A DNA stretch of 64,000 nucleotides from Homalodisca vitripennis. Lineage: Eukaryota > Arthropoda > Insecta > Hemiptera > Cicadellidae. How positions within the stretch are numbered: the stretch's first letter is position 1; the number at the start of each line of letters is the position of its first letter. The position numbers and the translations under genes were made by a program. The stretch is from assembly GCF_021130785.1 (NCBI RefSeq), contig NC_060207.1, positions 197,854,001 through 197,918,000 on the forward strand. Direction: 5' to 3'. Below the pieces are notes generated by a model, which did not search any database, was not told the origin of the DNA, and saw nothing but the letters and a program-made list of their open reading frames with translations. Shown piece by piece: positions 1-13,560 of this stretch.

Positions 1-64
1 GATGTTTTATGCAAAGTTTTACGTTTACAGGATGTTGAAATCTGATAATTTGGTTAGTCTACAT

Positions 65-275
65 GTTTAACTATATAACTCATTCAATATTCATAATGAA
101 ATTAAGAACCTCTCACGGTTACATGCCCTATTACTGAACTTTCTATTTTCATTCACATCTTTTAGTCTGTATATAACAACTTTAAATATCGTGCGGAGTT
201 ACGGCCAGATAGACAGAGACAAGCGCAAACAAAATGTCCCTAGCTCCTAGGGTTATAGGCTTTTCTAACGCTATA
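65..275 (+). repeat. dispersed repeat family C ('atatcgtg...acagacagac'), copy 1
   Basis: Carries the family's ordered landmarks: AATATCGTGCGG, a GACAGA run, then AGCTCCTAGGGTTATAGGCT and TCTAACGCT. Other members lie at 440-575, 8540-8770, 12965-13205, 29758-30215, 50340-50580 and 59730-59950. Confidence 0.55.
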
Positions 276-439
276 AGGTATAACTTTAATCTAACAGTTA
301 CCAAAAAATTATCTTGTATGTTTAGGGGTAGTTAAGGGGGGAGGGGTTATTATTTCTTTATACGATAAGAGTTGAAATTTCATATTATTATATTCAGTTT
401 TCGTACAAGTTGTTTCACTTGAGCTTTGGCGAATCCAAT

Positions 440-575
440 TCATTATCATTGAAGCCGGAGTTGCTTACATGGAAGTGACAAGTTTTAGGTCTATATGACA
501 GTTTTAGAGATATCGTGAATAGATACAGACAGACAGACTGAATACATATTTACCATTCCCTAGAATCATACATGT
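440..575 (+). repeat. dispersed repeat family C, copy 2
   Basis: Contains TAGAGATATCGTGAATAG and ACAGACAGACAGAC, then CCCTAGAATCATA, in the family order. Shorter and more diverged than copy 1. Confidence 0.5.
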
Positions 576-3500
576 ATATTGTTTTATAAAAGTAGTGAGT
601 GAAGTAAATTATAACTGTACATAACTTTCTGTGTAGCAAATCTTACAAATATGTCTAACGAAAAGTTTAGATTTGGATCTCACCAGGTCCTGTAGAGCAG
701 AAATTTCAGTGTCCACTTCGTGACAGCTTTCAAATTTAAGGAATTTCAATGGAAGCTATTAAAAGTAAAATTGAAATTAATTAAAATTACTGAAATTAAA
801 AATTTTAGCTAATTCGTTTTACACTCTCACCAAGAACCTATTGAAAACATTTTAATATTTATAGAAAGACGATGTACTTTTTATGGAATTGTTTTCAACC
901 ATTGACATAACGTGAATATTTCCTAGACTTTTTCTCATACAACTGTGACATATTTAGCAAATTAATGTATCTCTTGAAAATAAAAGAATACCTACTATTA
1001 AAAAGTACGAATTATTTTATTCTTTACATTATTTTTTAAGAAAGTGGAGTTCATCACTATGTTTCCCCCCCCCCTTACAGTTTATTAAACATATTCAAGT
1101 GATTGATTTATTGTATTATTGATTTTAAGGTGATCCAAAAAAGAAACTAAAATAAATATTAGTTTAAGAACTCGATTCTAGATATGTTTCGTGAAAATCA
1201 TTCGGAGGTTGAATGATGAAACATTTTATTAACAGATTTTACGTAATCAAATATAAGCCTCTCAAAATGATATAAGTACAAAGCTAATACTTATTAAATT
1301 TCATGCTATGCACATATTATTGGATACATTATATCTGATATAAAATGAAATATATTGTTACGTATAGTGATATAGCATCTTACTGTAAAGCTGCAAGCTC
1401 TAATATTTACCTCATGATTTATAAAAGAAACATAGTTTAAATACATGGTATATGTTATTGGTGTATTTTATCCATGCAGGAGTTTGTAAATGATATTTTT
1501 AATGACATTTTTTCTTATAAAGCAGGTAAAGGAAGAGGAGATACAGTAATTGTAAGTCAGAAGAAGTAGAAACGGTAATGTAATGAGAGCAGACAGACTT
1601 GCTTGTTGCTTGTAACGACAATGAGTAAAGTTGTTGGGCTTAGGACACGACATTCCTAAGTTGCCTGCAATTAACTGTATTGCTATAATAATTACCTGGA
1701 TCATGTTACAATGTGTTATATACTTTACTTGTTTATAATGCAATAATTATTGCTGCTATAACTCAGTTGCTTCAATGATTCTTGGTAAAATAATTACAAA
1801 CAATATTGAATATTATTTGACAAATTTTGTTCAATAAACGTTTAATAAACAAATTGGTATTCTGTATACATGATTAAGAAATAAAATTGTGTGAAATAAT
1901 TTTAAATAATGTTTATTAAACATATATTAAATAAAGGTAACAACTCAACACTTCAGAAATTATACGCTATCATTCCAAAATAGTTACGTAGAATAGTGTA
2001 TTACTTGGTGACTACTAAGTATACATTTATATAAATATACTAAAATAAATTTAAAATTAACTACTAATATAAATTATAAAAAATAGAAGTTATATTTGAA
2101 AGTAAAACATGAATTGTAGGTTAAACATCATATAGATTAAATTCACGATAGTAAACTATTAGAGAGATACTTAAAACATTTTATTTTTAATTTTCGTTTA
2201 GGAATCTCGAGACATTGATATTAGTGCACCATTATACTTTGAAAGTATTAAATATATTTGGCATGATTTATAGTTCTATTCTGTTATTCACTAGCTGAGT
2301 TTTTACGAACGGACTAGGCAAATGTGTCGCCAAATGTTTGCATAATATTTCCAAAACGAAGTGTTCAATACATTTGACATATTAGACATATTTATATACG
2401 TACTGTGTAAGTGACCTTCCACATAGTGCAGCGTAGGCCTAAGTCTAACGCTGTGAGAGACTTGACTCCTGGAATCTAGAATCAACATGTTTCTGAAAAG
2501 ATCCACAACAGTCAGCGACGAAGAAAATCAAAATGAACTCTTTACAGCGTTTAAACATCAGGGACACCTAGACAACAAAAACATGCATCCAGAAGAGACA
2601 ATGGCAACAACACTTTATCGGGATTAAATTTTATTGTAGTCTAGGAATTCTTACTGTAGTAAAAATATTTGAACATCTGGAAGTGGCTTTTGATATTTTA
2701 AAATGATGTTCGGTGTTGTTTGAATGGTGACGTTCCGTAATGTCAGCTCCCAAAAAATGTATTCCCATGAGAAACATCCAGTAAAATTCCACTGAGAAGG
2801 AGCGGCAATACTCCAGGGACTGGATTGCGTTTTATGGCGTACTTTATCAGTGGCCGTAGCTTTCTGCTTCCCTAGGGATAAATACTATTATATCACTGAC
2901 CACTATATTCTATTTTTTTCCACTAACCTTTGGTTAATGTTAAACGTATATTTCGCTTCTAGATTGCACCCAATAATAAAGTAAATTATAGTCATGAGAA
3001 ACATCACAAAACACTGTAACTTGGTTATAAAATTATTGGAAATTTTAAGTAAAATATACATTCCGATGGGTGGGATAAATGCCAGAAGACGCATCCATGT
3101 TTCAGTAGTCACGAAAATGTATAAAATAATTTTTAGTGTAATTATAAAGGTCTTATTAATCGTTCAAATTCAGTGCTTTTTTGAAGCAAATTAAAGTAGC
3201 AAGTAATAATATATACGAAAAAATTAAATTGCTTCAATGTGATTCAGGTTACAATGTGACAACTAAGTTTGTCATTTTCGGTTATTATAACAGGCAATAA
3301 GCAAACCCCAGACTTTCGTTACATTACTAATGAAAAAGAATGGTAAATTGAGTATTAATTATCGATATTGAAGATTTATCTTCCTGAACTTAATGCACAT
3401 GTGACAGGCTCTCAGTTTTCCAACGCAAACGTCTGAAATATTTTACCGTAGAATTTAGGCTACTTGTGCATTGTGGTTTAAATTTATGTGTACTAAATTA

Positions 3501-4884
3501 CGTTACTAAACGTGATAGCACATACATACAGTGTATTATTTATCACATGACGATCCACTCTGAGTTTTAAATAAACACACTTAGTGGCCGTGTTGGTTCG
3601 ACATAGCTTTATTATTGATGCGACATTTTATAAACCAGGGCATTTTTTCTTAGTTATACCCCGTCGGTGGTATATTATTCATATTTAATCCTAAAATATT
3701 GCATGTAAAATAGTATTTTTTAAATTTTTCCAATTTAAGGCAACTCAAACCAATAATAAGTTTGTAAAATAAGAAATATTTACTTTACTTTTAAATATAT
3801 ATTTCCATAGAAATGTATATATATAAAAGAACTAAAAAAAGTATTTTTGTGGCTATGTAGACTTAAAACTAAATTAATTCCTTGAACAAAAAACCTTTTA
3901 CTTGTATTATCAAAATTAAGAAAAGAAGAAAATTGCACACAATTTGGACACAATATTTACGTTGGATTTTTGATAAGGTTTAATAAAAGACATAGTACAA
4001 CATTTTCAAGTAAGAATAAAGGAGCATAAACTAAATCATATATTTAAAATGAGTACTAGGAAAGTTTTTCCATGCTTGGATTCAATAAAGGTACATATTT
4101 CTATATTTTTAAGGATATACATTTAATGCAGTGCATAAGCAATTAACGAACTCGTCGTCCACAATATAAGGCCTGAGTGCTTGGAAATATCCGCGAGTTT
4201 GCATACATGACCAAGTATATTCTTACAATTTGTTTCTGAATTTCGTTTAAAATATTATAATATTCGAGTGTAATATCTGATCGATCATAAAAAATATTTT
4301 TATATTGTAAATTTAGTTTCATGCAGACCTTAGTGATTAAATCCCTGGATTACGAATCACAAGTTTTCCATTATATAGATGTACTACACAAGTAGTTAAT
4401 TATAACTTAAAATAAAATATACCTTGCAGAATGGAGAATTACTACGAGTATGTAGGCTTTAGTTATGGTTAGGTTAGTTATTTTTATATGTGTTATTGAA
4501 ATTATCTATCTGAAGAAGAGTCTGGATTACAAATCCCGAAAGTAAATTTACTGGTTTTATGTATCAATGAACAATGGTTACTATACGATACTATACGGAA
4601 TGTCCGGAACAATCTTATTGTCTTAGCAATCTTCAATCACCAAAAACCAACTGTAAATAAAGTATTGAACATATAATTTCCCGATTTAAACGTGTGTATA
4701 ATAAACTAGGGTTTTGATTATCAACAGAACTTAATTTATTTCATTGGTAGACAAAATACAAATTATTGTATGTTTATAAGACTGGTGGGGTCAAGAAATT
4801 CAGCAATGCAGACTTTATGGCTAGAAAAAGTGACGGATACGAATACACTGAACCCTTCATAAATTTTATAAAGTTAACTCTAAT

Positions 4885-5065
4885 CTCCGCGCTTATTTTT
4901 TTATAACAGTGGGAAATTTACTACCAGGATATTCATTACACCTGAAACGTTAGACTGTGTAAACTTTTGTGGCCTAGGATTAACTACACTGAGGCTAGTA
5001 TATATTTGTAGGATTACTGTGTTTCGTTCCATAATTTATGTTTATGACGTAACACAGTGGGGATG
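4885..5065 (+). repeat. dispersed repeat family B, copy 1
   Basis: Shares ordered blocks with 12455-12640: TATAACAGTGGGAAATTTAC against TATAGCAGTGGGATATTTAC, then TTACACCTGA, ACTGTGTAA, TAGGATTA and AACACAGT. No coding potential. Confidence 0.7.
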
Positions 5066-5872
5066 ATACACTCATTTTACATCGTACATGATATATTACG
5101 ATTTAGTTAAAATAGTTTAACTCGTTAATTTTTTTAAACTTAACATTATGTGTTAAATATTAGCATGGGTTGTGCCTTTTGGGAACTTGCAGTTTTTAAT
5201 CTCCATAAGGATGCAATTAATAACCGCGTTTCCTTCATCACGCCATAAGTTATTTTTGTGCGGTCCGGTAGTTCATGTAGAAAGAGTAAAAGCGAGAATA
5301 CCATTTCCCTATATTGATTTTTTTTTCAAGTTGTCTTAAGGAAATTACATGTTATTTTTATGTACGATTGGAAACGTTTTAGCTTACCTTAACTTTTTAA
5401 ACCTTTTCCTAACAATGACATTTATAGAATATTGTTTTTATAAGCTATAAAAGTTTTGAAGTTTACAAAACATAACACTTCTTAGTGATTAATTTGATTT
5501 TTAAATTTCGTTTAGAGTTATAAAGCAGTACATAATATATTTCATTTATTTTAAACGTGTCACTAAATAATTGTGGACTCTCTAAAAAATCCTGTTGCCT
5601 CCAGGAAACTTTAATCTTAAAATAACAATTTAGGTCACTAAAGAACCTTTAACTATATAATATAAGTAAGAATATACTTTACTTTGTGTGTATGAACATT
5701 TTCATGTACAATAAAAATTGAAATTAATATGATAAATTCACTTTTTGTTTAGTTAAACTGATTCATCGCTAATAAAAGAAGGTCAATTCTGTCCCGAGGC
5801 ATACTTCCCTTATTAAATTTACTTGTTGTCCCGGTTACATACTCTAGAAATTCCTTTCCTGGAAAATAACGT

Positions 5873-5892
5873 TTGTGTGTGTGTGTGTGTGT
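5873..5892. repeat. short (GT)n microsatellite
   Basis: About ten GT repeats between TAACGTTT and TTTATTCC. Confidence 0.9.
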
Positions 5893-6289
5893 TTTATTCC
5901 TTTCTTTTAAATCAATTAGTTAACATTTAATCATTTTCTAGCTTTATCGATGAAGATCATTTTATTTTTTTTATGTATCAATTTAATAAGTAATGTTTCA
6001 TCTCATATGGAATGGGCGGGTATTATCGAGAAAGGTGCGTAAGGATATACGTCGTCATAATGTATCAATAAAGTTAGGTTTGGATATTTTCTGTTTTAAA
6101 TTAGTTACATTTTTTATCATTAATGTAACTCGCAGATTTATCTAAACTACAGGCTTTCCTGTGGTCATAAAAATGGTTTCTTATAATGTGACTTTATCAG
6201 CCCAACTCACTCAATTATCGGCTGATCGGCAATGAAGCTCATCACTCGAGGGACTGTAAAAAAGTATTTCCCTTTTATCTATTCCTCTA

Positions 6290-6660
6290 TTTATCAATCT
6301 TATATCTCGAAAACGAACTGATCTATAAAGTTGAGATTGTTTTTAACTCTTCATTTCTATAAAGACAACATTGGGGTTGAGCGTTAGAAAAGCTTATACT
6401 AAGAGTGATATCCCGAGGATAATAGTAGAGCTTTAATCTTAAAATTGCTTATATTTTGATTTGTTATCACTAAGACATGTAGCAAAGTGTCTGTTTGCTT
6501 GTATATTTATCTTCAAGTGTGTATGTTTCAGCTGAATATATCAAGAACGAATTGAGATATGAACGTAATTTCTACATAGGACGCGTCGAGTCCAATAGTA
6601 TCATGTATATATAGGGGGTTGGATTAGGTGCTATTCAAGCCTATAACTTAGTAAGCTGGG
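6290..6660 (+). repeat. probable interspersed repeat ('ctgaatatatcaagaacgaattgag' type)
   Basis: A stretch with TATATCTCGAAAACGAACTG and later TATATCAAGAACGAATTGAG, then AGGTGCTATTCAAG. The latter part resembles the right window end (63890-64000), which has CAGTCTATCTGTTTGTTTAT and TAGAATGAATTGAGGTATTA. Boundaries are uncertain. Confidence 0.35.
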
Positions 6661-6840
6661 AGATTTAATCTTCTGTCTATTGCTTGATAAGTAAACAATA
6701 AGAAATAACATTATAATCTATTGCTTAATTATCGTAGTACATAATGAAAGCAAAATAAACGTCTATGATATCACAGTTGACCGCTTACAGGTATTATGCA
6801 TCTGTACCAATTTAGTGGAACATTTAAGTTAAATCCCATG

Positions 6841-7093
6841 AATGAGTTTGAATTGGAACCTATGGATAATAAGGGAAAACCTTTTGGTAAATTCTACTCG
6901 TTTTATAGAGATAAGAAGGTCACCGATAACGCATACAGATGAAAAAAATATCTGCTAAAAGAATGAATGAGTTTGAATTGGAACCTATAAATAATAAGGG
7001 ACCACATTTTGGTAAATTCTACTTGTTTTATTTTCTATAGATAAGAATGTCACCGAAAACGCGTACAGATGAAAAATATCTGCTAAGAGAATG
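6841..7093 (+). repeat. direct tandem duplication of a ~125-bp unit
   Basis: Units start at 6841 and 6966 with AATGAGTTTGAATTGGAACC. Both contain TTTTGGTAAATTCTAC, GATAAGAA(G/T)GTCACCGA and ATATCTGCTAA. The copies differ by several substitutions and a small insertion, so the duplication is moderately old. Confidence 0.92.
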
Positions 7094-7808
7094 GTGGAAA
7101 TGAAAGGATTTATGTCTGGTTGTAGTGAAGAAATTAGAATTTTCTAAACACCTTGATTCTCACCTATTGAACAATAAAATTCAAATTTATTTAATTAGAT
7201 TTTCATTATCTTCTAAAGAGTTAAGAGAGTTAAAAGTTAAGACGACGAGATTGAAATATACTCAAGAGCAAAAATTATAAATGTATCATCTCTAAAAATG
7301 TATGATATAAATATAATCATTAATAAGAAGAAGCAAAAGTAGAAAAAGTTCTAAGACTTCAATGTATCTAATTTTTTAATAAAATACATACTTGTATATC
7401 CTTTTGTAGAGTATAATTTTTAATTTTAATTCTTTTTACATCAAAATAATGTTTTATTAATTTATATTGAAAAGAAAACTTAAATAAGCATGAGACTTGA
7501 ACCAAAGGGTTAATATTTCTCTTGAATTTAGGTCGAAATTATATAGCTACTAATGTATAAGTACATAATGCTAGGAAAATAACTATTGTTTTAAATATTT
7601 ATATGTCACCTAAATAATAGTATTAAGCAATGTTTACTAATATAGAATATAATATATTGTTTATATAATAATAATTATCATAATAATATAATAATGCATA
7701 AAATAGTATCTTAACGTTGAAACAAATTGAAAATCTAGTTTAATTCATCTAGCAATAAATTTAACATTATTCATAGCTCATTCAAAGATATAAAAAAATG
7801 TTAGCTCG

Positions 7809-8020
7809 ATCATCCTGGACAAAACAGAAGGATTCTTTATATTTGCTTGTAAATTGCGGCAGAGAGCTGCTCGTTAGTTTGGGCCAGATTGTCTGTGGTG
7901 CAAATTTTACAATATGAATAAAGCCTGTGATCTTTCATCCTTCATGAACAGACTCGTTTCAGAGAAGGTTCCAACCTTGTTTAGTTTACCAGCTTTAGTT
8001 GCAATAAAAACAGTTGCAAT
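7809..8020 (+). repeat. dispersed repeat family A, copy 1
   Basis: About 210 bp that recurs at 15091-15300 in the same orientation. Conserved blocks include GCAGAGAGCTGCTCGTTAGT, TGTCTGTGGTGCAAATTTTA and AATATGAATAAAGCCTGTGA. An AATAAA sits inside. The 80-codon ORF starting at 7914 lies in and beyond this repeat and is not conserved as an open frame in the other copy, so no gene is called. Confidence 0.85.
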
Positions 8021-8539
8021 ATATATTTGGCTTGGATTAAAAAATAAAACACCTGATCTGTCAAGATGTAGTCATTATATTACGAACAAATTGAAAATAT
8101 ACAATGTTTATGAACGTGAAAACATATTACCAAGTGAAGTAAGCAGCATCTCGTAAAAAATAGATTAATATAAATAAAACAGTAGGAATACGCCATGCTA
8201 TGTGGCGCACAATAAGGTTTTGCTGATGCATGCAAAGTTTAAAGTTTATAAAAAAGAAAGCCTTGCATGTCATTTTTTAGAAGTTTTGCGGGCAGTTATA
8301 GAGACAGAACTGTACAGAAAATAAATTTGTAGATCTCCAGGACACACACAGTTAAACTTTTTAAGCTTAATGAGTGATCGGATTCAACGACGGTCATATA
8401 TGTTCCATGATTGAACACGAACCCATTAGAACTAAAAAATCATTCAAAGTATAAATTAATAATAATACAATATAATGGAATATTTGATAAATTTATGTTA
8501 AAGCTTTATTAGCTTAGCCTTCACAAAACCAAAATATGA

Positions 8540-8770
8540 TTATGTATGAGTTGGGGTGGTTAGGCTATAGTTTTCAATGTCATATGTTTAAATCTCATAA
8601 GTGAAATGCACTATTAATCAATGTTACTTATATAGATGTAAAGTTTCATGCAAAATTTCTGGCTTATAAGTTAGTTTGGTTTTGAGATATCGAGTAACCG
8701 AACAGTTAGATATACAATTAAATTGCTTTAGCCCCTAGAATAATAGGCTTCACTAATGCTTTGTCACTAA
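8540..8770 (+). repeat. dispersed repeat family C, copy 3
   Basis: A fuller copy: AAAGTTTCATGCAAAATTTC, TTTTGAGATATCGAG, then AGCCCCTAGAATAATAGGCT and TCACTAATGCTTTGTCA. Confidence 0.6.
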
Positions 8771-9824
8771 AGTGTACTGACTATTTTGTTTAAGAGTTTG
8801 GAAGAGAGTCAATATTTTATTTACATCGCAATGTTTTATGAAATAGTCTTATTATACAATTTCCAGTAGTGGTTTCTTATACATGCAGTTGCAGAAGTAA
8901 AATGTAACTATACATATCTTTCATGCAAATTTTAAATACTCTATTATAGAAATCGCACGAAAGAGAGACAGATTTAAGTAAACTAGCAGGAAAGCAATTC
9001 AAGAAAAGGTTAATATCTCTTGTACCGCTGTCTACATTAACTACCAGGACTCACTGACTATAAATTATAACGTGATAAAGGAAACGCGGTTATTTATTGC
9101 ATCTTTATGGAGATTACAGACTGCAGCTTCGGAGAGTGCACAGCCCCCGCTGTTATATTATGTAGAACTTACCTGCTGTCTTCTACTGGAATATAAACAA
9201 AAAACACAGATTTTCGTTTTACACATTGAAATCTTAGTGCTATTGAGTTCGTGCTCTTCTTTTTAATTTTTTAACAAAAAAAAAACTGATATTTATAGAA
9301 CTCTATCATTTTCTTTTCTTCCACATGTTTTTAAATGCCACGTTAGCTGATGAACCTTTCAATAGCCAACAATATGATATTCAAATATGCGTAATCATGG
9401 TCTTGGATGATTAATTTATTCCTGATTAAGTGGTAATGTTTTTAAATATTTCTCTTTTCGTATTCATACAATATTTTATTTTAGAAGAAATCCAGAAGAG
9501 AAAAATACCCTCTCTTAAGTAAGCGTGAATTTGTGATTTTATAAGATTAAAAGTGTTGAAACGAGGGACTGATTCCCTGTCCTCATTCCCTCTCACTCTC
9601 CTCCCAAACTCTAACTCTCCTCTTAATACGTTATTAATTAAGTATAAAGAAGTAATCGATTTTCTATATAGAAGTTTGATCATGTTAAAAGAAGTAACGA
9701 AACGAAGACATAGATTTGGAGACTGGATTTAAAACCTTTTCAAGTGAATTTCATTATGTGTAACTGAATGAAAATGACGTAGTGATTAAATGGTGGAAAC
9801 AACTTAATGAAATAAATTAAATGA

Positions 9825-9900
9825 AAGGTTATGAAAATGACTTTATTTTGAGGCAGAGGGCTATTTCAGCCCTCTCTTCCACTCAACCTCGAACGTTAAT
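9825..9900 (+). repeat. 'ATGACTTTATTT / GAGGGC' module, isolated copy
   Basis: GAAAATGACTTTATTTTGAG, then GAGGGCTATTTCAGCCCTCT (a near-palindrome), then CACTCAACCTCGAACG. Matches the head of 12965-13205 and of 62085-62170. Confidence 0.5.
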
Positions 9901-12454
9901 AATAAATTATCGTTATAACACATAATGCGATGTGTGGTGAATAGGAGACGTAACGGAACCATCATTGAACACTAAATACGAACATGAAGTTGTACAATAA
10001 TTCACTTACACAGTAGATATTTCATTTCATTTTGAATGACACTGATTTTGAAAGCTGAGTATTTCTGTTTATAGAAATTATTGTGGGGCCGATTTCTGTA
10101 ACCAATGTCTAGTGGAAGTAAAGAATTGCGTATGATGTTGTGAGTGCCGGGTGCATGCAGGTGTGCGTGTTATTATAGTATTAATTAAATACCGACGCAC
10201 TTTTAAACCCGAAATATCTGCTTTTGCCTTTGGAAAGTTTTTAACTGTTATTCCTATGTGTATGTATATTTATAAGAGACCGACATTTTTACTTAATAAC
10301 CCAATTAAATTTGGTGTGATGACATATTATCAACGAAAATCATAATAAAAGAGGTTTTTACAGGCTTTTAAATTTTTGGCCCAATTCTCTTAATTGGTCA
10401 TTTATATTACATTTAGGATAGAAAGTTTATCTTTTGAAATCAGGAAATTAAATAAACAAATTTTATACAGCTAAAATAATATGTTTCGCTATAATTCAGA
10501 AGATTTACGCCTTCTCCGTACTCGTTTTTATGTCTGGAATTGAAAATAGAACTGACAGAAAATAATAATGTTAAGGTTATCTTCTAGTTTTCTTTTGAAT
10601 AGCTAAAATTATATCGTATATTTATGGTTTTATATAATATAATTAAATTGTACATAAATAATGTAGATAAAGCAAAGTAAACTAATGTGATTCAGTAGCT
10701 TTTAACTGTAGCTGTGAATTTAACGTAAGAGCATATATTTTCCAAACCAAAGATAGATGACATAACCTTAAACAGAAATATAATTCCGTTACCAAAAGAA
10801 TAATGGAGAAATTTATCAACACATAATGTACATGCAAGTTACAGCTCAGTACACAACTAAACAAATCAACTAAACAAACATCAAGCGTACAGGTTAATTG
10901 AAGATTTATTTTAATATTCCCAAACTGCATTTATATCGATTTACATATTATCAAAGTTGCTTCACATCCAACCTATTACATCTTAAATGAATAGTAAAAC
11001 TAAACCCAATTGTATTATTATTTGTAATAAGCAAGGTGCAATCTCAGAACTTTAACGTTCGGACAGAAAAATGAAACACAAATTTAACGTAGGTGGGTAT
11101 TTAACTGCAAATCTCAGCCGAGATTTTCATTTCGACGTCATATTACCCACGAAAACAGTTTTCTTTAATTAAACCCGACTTTATTTTCCAAGAAATGACT
11201 AATTGTTTAAGCTTTTACGAATCTTATCACTCGTTGGGCTAGAACTCGTCTGTATGTCTGTCCTCACGATCTGTCTCAAGAACGAAAGACCTGTAGACCT
11301 TAAATTCAGCACAAAGTTCTATTTCTATATTAAGAAAAATGAGTTTGATGATGGCAAATGTCACTTCATACGATTAGCATTGACTGAGTATTAGAAAATA
11401 TTTTTACATTGTCTTATAGGTAAATATGATGGCAACGCGAACCTAGTGGAGTAAATCAATTTATAAACATAGTCAGTACATCCATAATAAATTGAAACAT
11501 GTCACAAATTAACTCATGTATCAAAAATACCCTAACATATTCAACACCGATGTATATTGACTTGGAGTTTAGTCTTTTTTTATTTAATCACTTAAATAAA
11601 AACTAATTAATTATACAAGATATGCGACAAAGATATCATATGTATGCTTTAACATTTATTAGAAGATTCATTTATACAAGAATAAGTTGTATGATGCATA
11701 ATATTTTGTGTTCACTTATTTTTCATGATGATCTGTTATCTATCTGTCCACAGGTCATGGTGGTGTGGTGTACTCTGGCCTAGTGTTATAGAAATACAAC
11801 TACACAATTAGCTTTAAGTCTTATAGTTTAGGTAATACTGTAAAAAAAATAATCTGTGTCAAATTCTGTTAGCTATTTACATTTTATTCGTGTATGATAA
11901 AAATCTGTAGGCAGTTGACATTGAGATATTGACATTCACTGGTAGTGTTAAATTAATGATAATGAAAATATAAAAAATATACAATACGATAAGTTAATCA
12001 ATTAAACGTAAAGTAAAGTAGTCTTATCATACTAACCGTTTGGCTTAGGTAGTTTAAAATTGTTTATTTGAACTGAAATTCAAGATTGATATAATCTTTT
12101 CTGTTATTATAATTGGCTTTCTTATTTTTAAATAAGAAGTATAGACTTTTTAATATTTTATAATTATTTATATCTATGTACTTAAGGTCTTAGGTAATAT
12201 GTTGATTGGTGTATTTATCACTAATTTAATGCGTTTTATACGTAAAAATAGCATAATACAATGAAAATTATAAACTAAATTTTGGTCATTAACGTTATAA
12301 CGTCACTCCAGAAATGCCTATATGGAATATGGGAAAAGGTAATTAATTTTTATTAATAATAATGTACGGAAGTTTTTAATCCCTATATTTCACGTTCTCA
12401 CAAAAGTGCAATATACACTGAACGTTAATGTTTCAATAATGTTTTCACTGATTC

Positions 12455-12640
12455 CCTCCCTTGTGTTTTTATAGCAGTGGGATATTTACTACTGTTCCTT
12501 ACACCTGAGGCTTTATACTGTGTAATGGTGGTTAGACATTTGTAACTTACGATTAAGCTAGATTTGCGACTAATACATATTTCTAGGATTAGTGGGTTTC
12601 CTATAATATTTTATTATTCATGTTAAAACACAGTATTGAC
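12455..12640 (+). repeat. dispersed repeat family B, copy 2
   Basis: Diverged second copy of the repeat at 4885-5065, in the same orientation. Confidence 0.7.
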
Positions 12641-12964
12641 AATTCTCCTAGGGATTTAACCTGGTACGGTAGTTATGTTAGGCGCTTGATTAAACTGTGT
12701 ATTCGTTATTATAGTTCACTGTAGGAGTACGCCTAACCAGGCCTTTCATAAAAGGCATCGGTAGGTATTTTTGCACTCAAAATTTAATATTACATGTAGT
12801 TTAGTTCTCTTTCAGGCTACATTTTTAACTATCCCACATACTAAAAAGAACACCCAGTTTATTTACACATTAATTTATTATGTACTTATTAATTTATTAT
12901 GTAACGCTGCTATCATGGTTAACCATAAGACGATTTTAAAAATGTTCAATAATGAAAAAAATTA

Positions 12965-13205
12965 AATGAAATGAAAAATGTCTTTATTTACAGAGGCGAA
13001 GTTAGGACTTAAAAGTCCTCTCTACCACTCAGCCAAATCCAGAACAATGAAATGCACCATTATCAAACTTAGTTCTCGTTTAATAAATAAAGCTTCATGC
13101 ACATTTTAAGTCTAAATGTCCATTCTTGTGATTTCGTGTCGGCAGACAAACAAAGTATTTCTAGACTGTTCAGTAATAGGCTTCACTAACTCTCTACCAG
13201 TGTGC
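12965..13205 (+). repeat. dispersed repeat family C, copy 4, with 'ATGACTTTATTT' module
   Basis: Begins with AAATGAAAAATGTCTTTATT and a palindrome-like AGTTAGGACTTAAAAGTCCT, then CACTCAGCC, GCTTCATGCACATTTTAAGT and AATAGGCTTCACTAAC. The leading module is also present at 9825-9900 and 62085-62170. Confidence 0.55.
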
Positions 13206-13538
13206 CTCAACTTTTTATATTTGTTTCAGTAAATATTGATAGGTTTTATCCAGTACTTGTAAACTAAAGTAGTTATATAAACAATCATTTTATAAGAGGT
13301 ATGTAATGTCTACAGTAAAATTTTGTAAGAGTAATATTCTTCAAACTTACTTTCATTGAGTATTCATTAGAACAACCTGGAAAAATGTTTGCTCAAGACG
13401 ATTTTAAATAGACGTTGAACTTCTAATTAAATATTATGCATTAAAAGAGGTCTTCATTTAATTTTTGAAGGAAATAAAGTTATTTAAATTCAGTTTTTGT
13501 GTATTCTATTAATTCGTAGATGCAGCGTTTTGCCCAAG

Positions 13539-13560
13539 GCGAAGGATGAATGTCCTTCGC
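13539..13560. repeat. perfect 8-bp-arm hairpin
   Basis: GCGAAGGA and TCCTTCGC are separated by TGAATG. The hairpin is unusually G+C-rich for the area. No gene lies nearby. Confidence 0.75.

Noticed and set aside
7914..8156. 80-codon ORF as a small gene
   Set aside because: It starts inside dispersed repeat family A and the reading frame is broken in the copy at 15091-15300.
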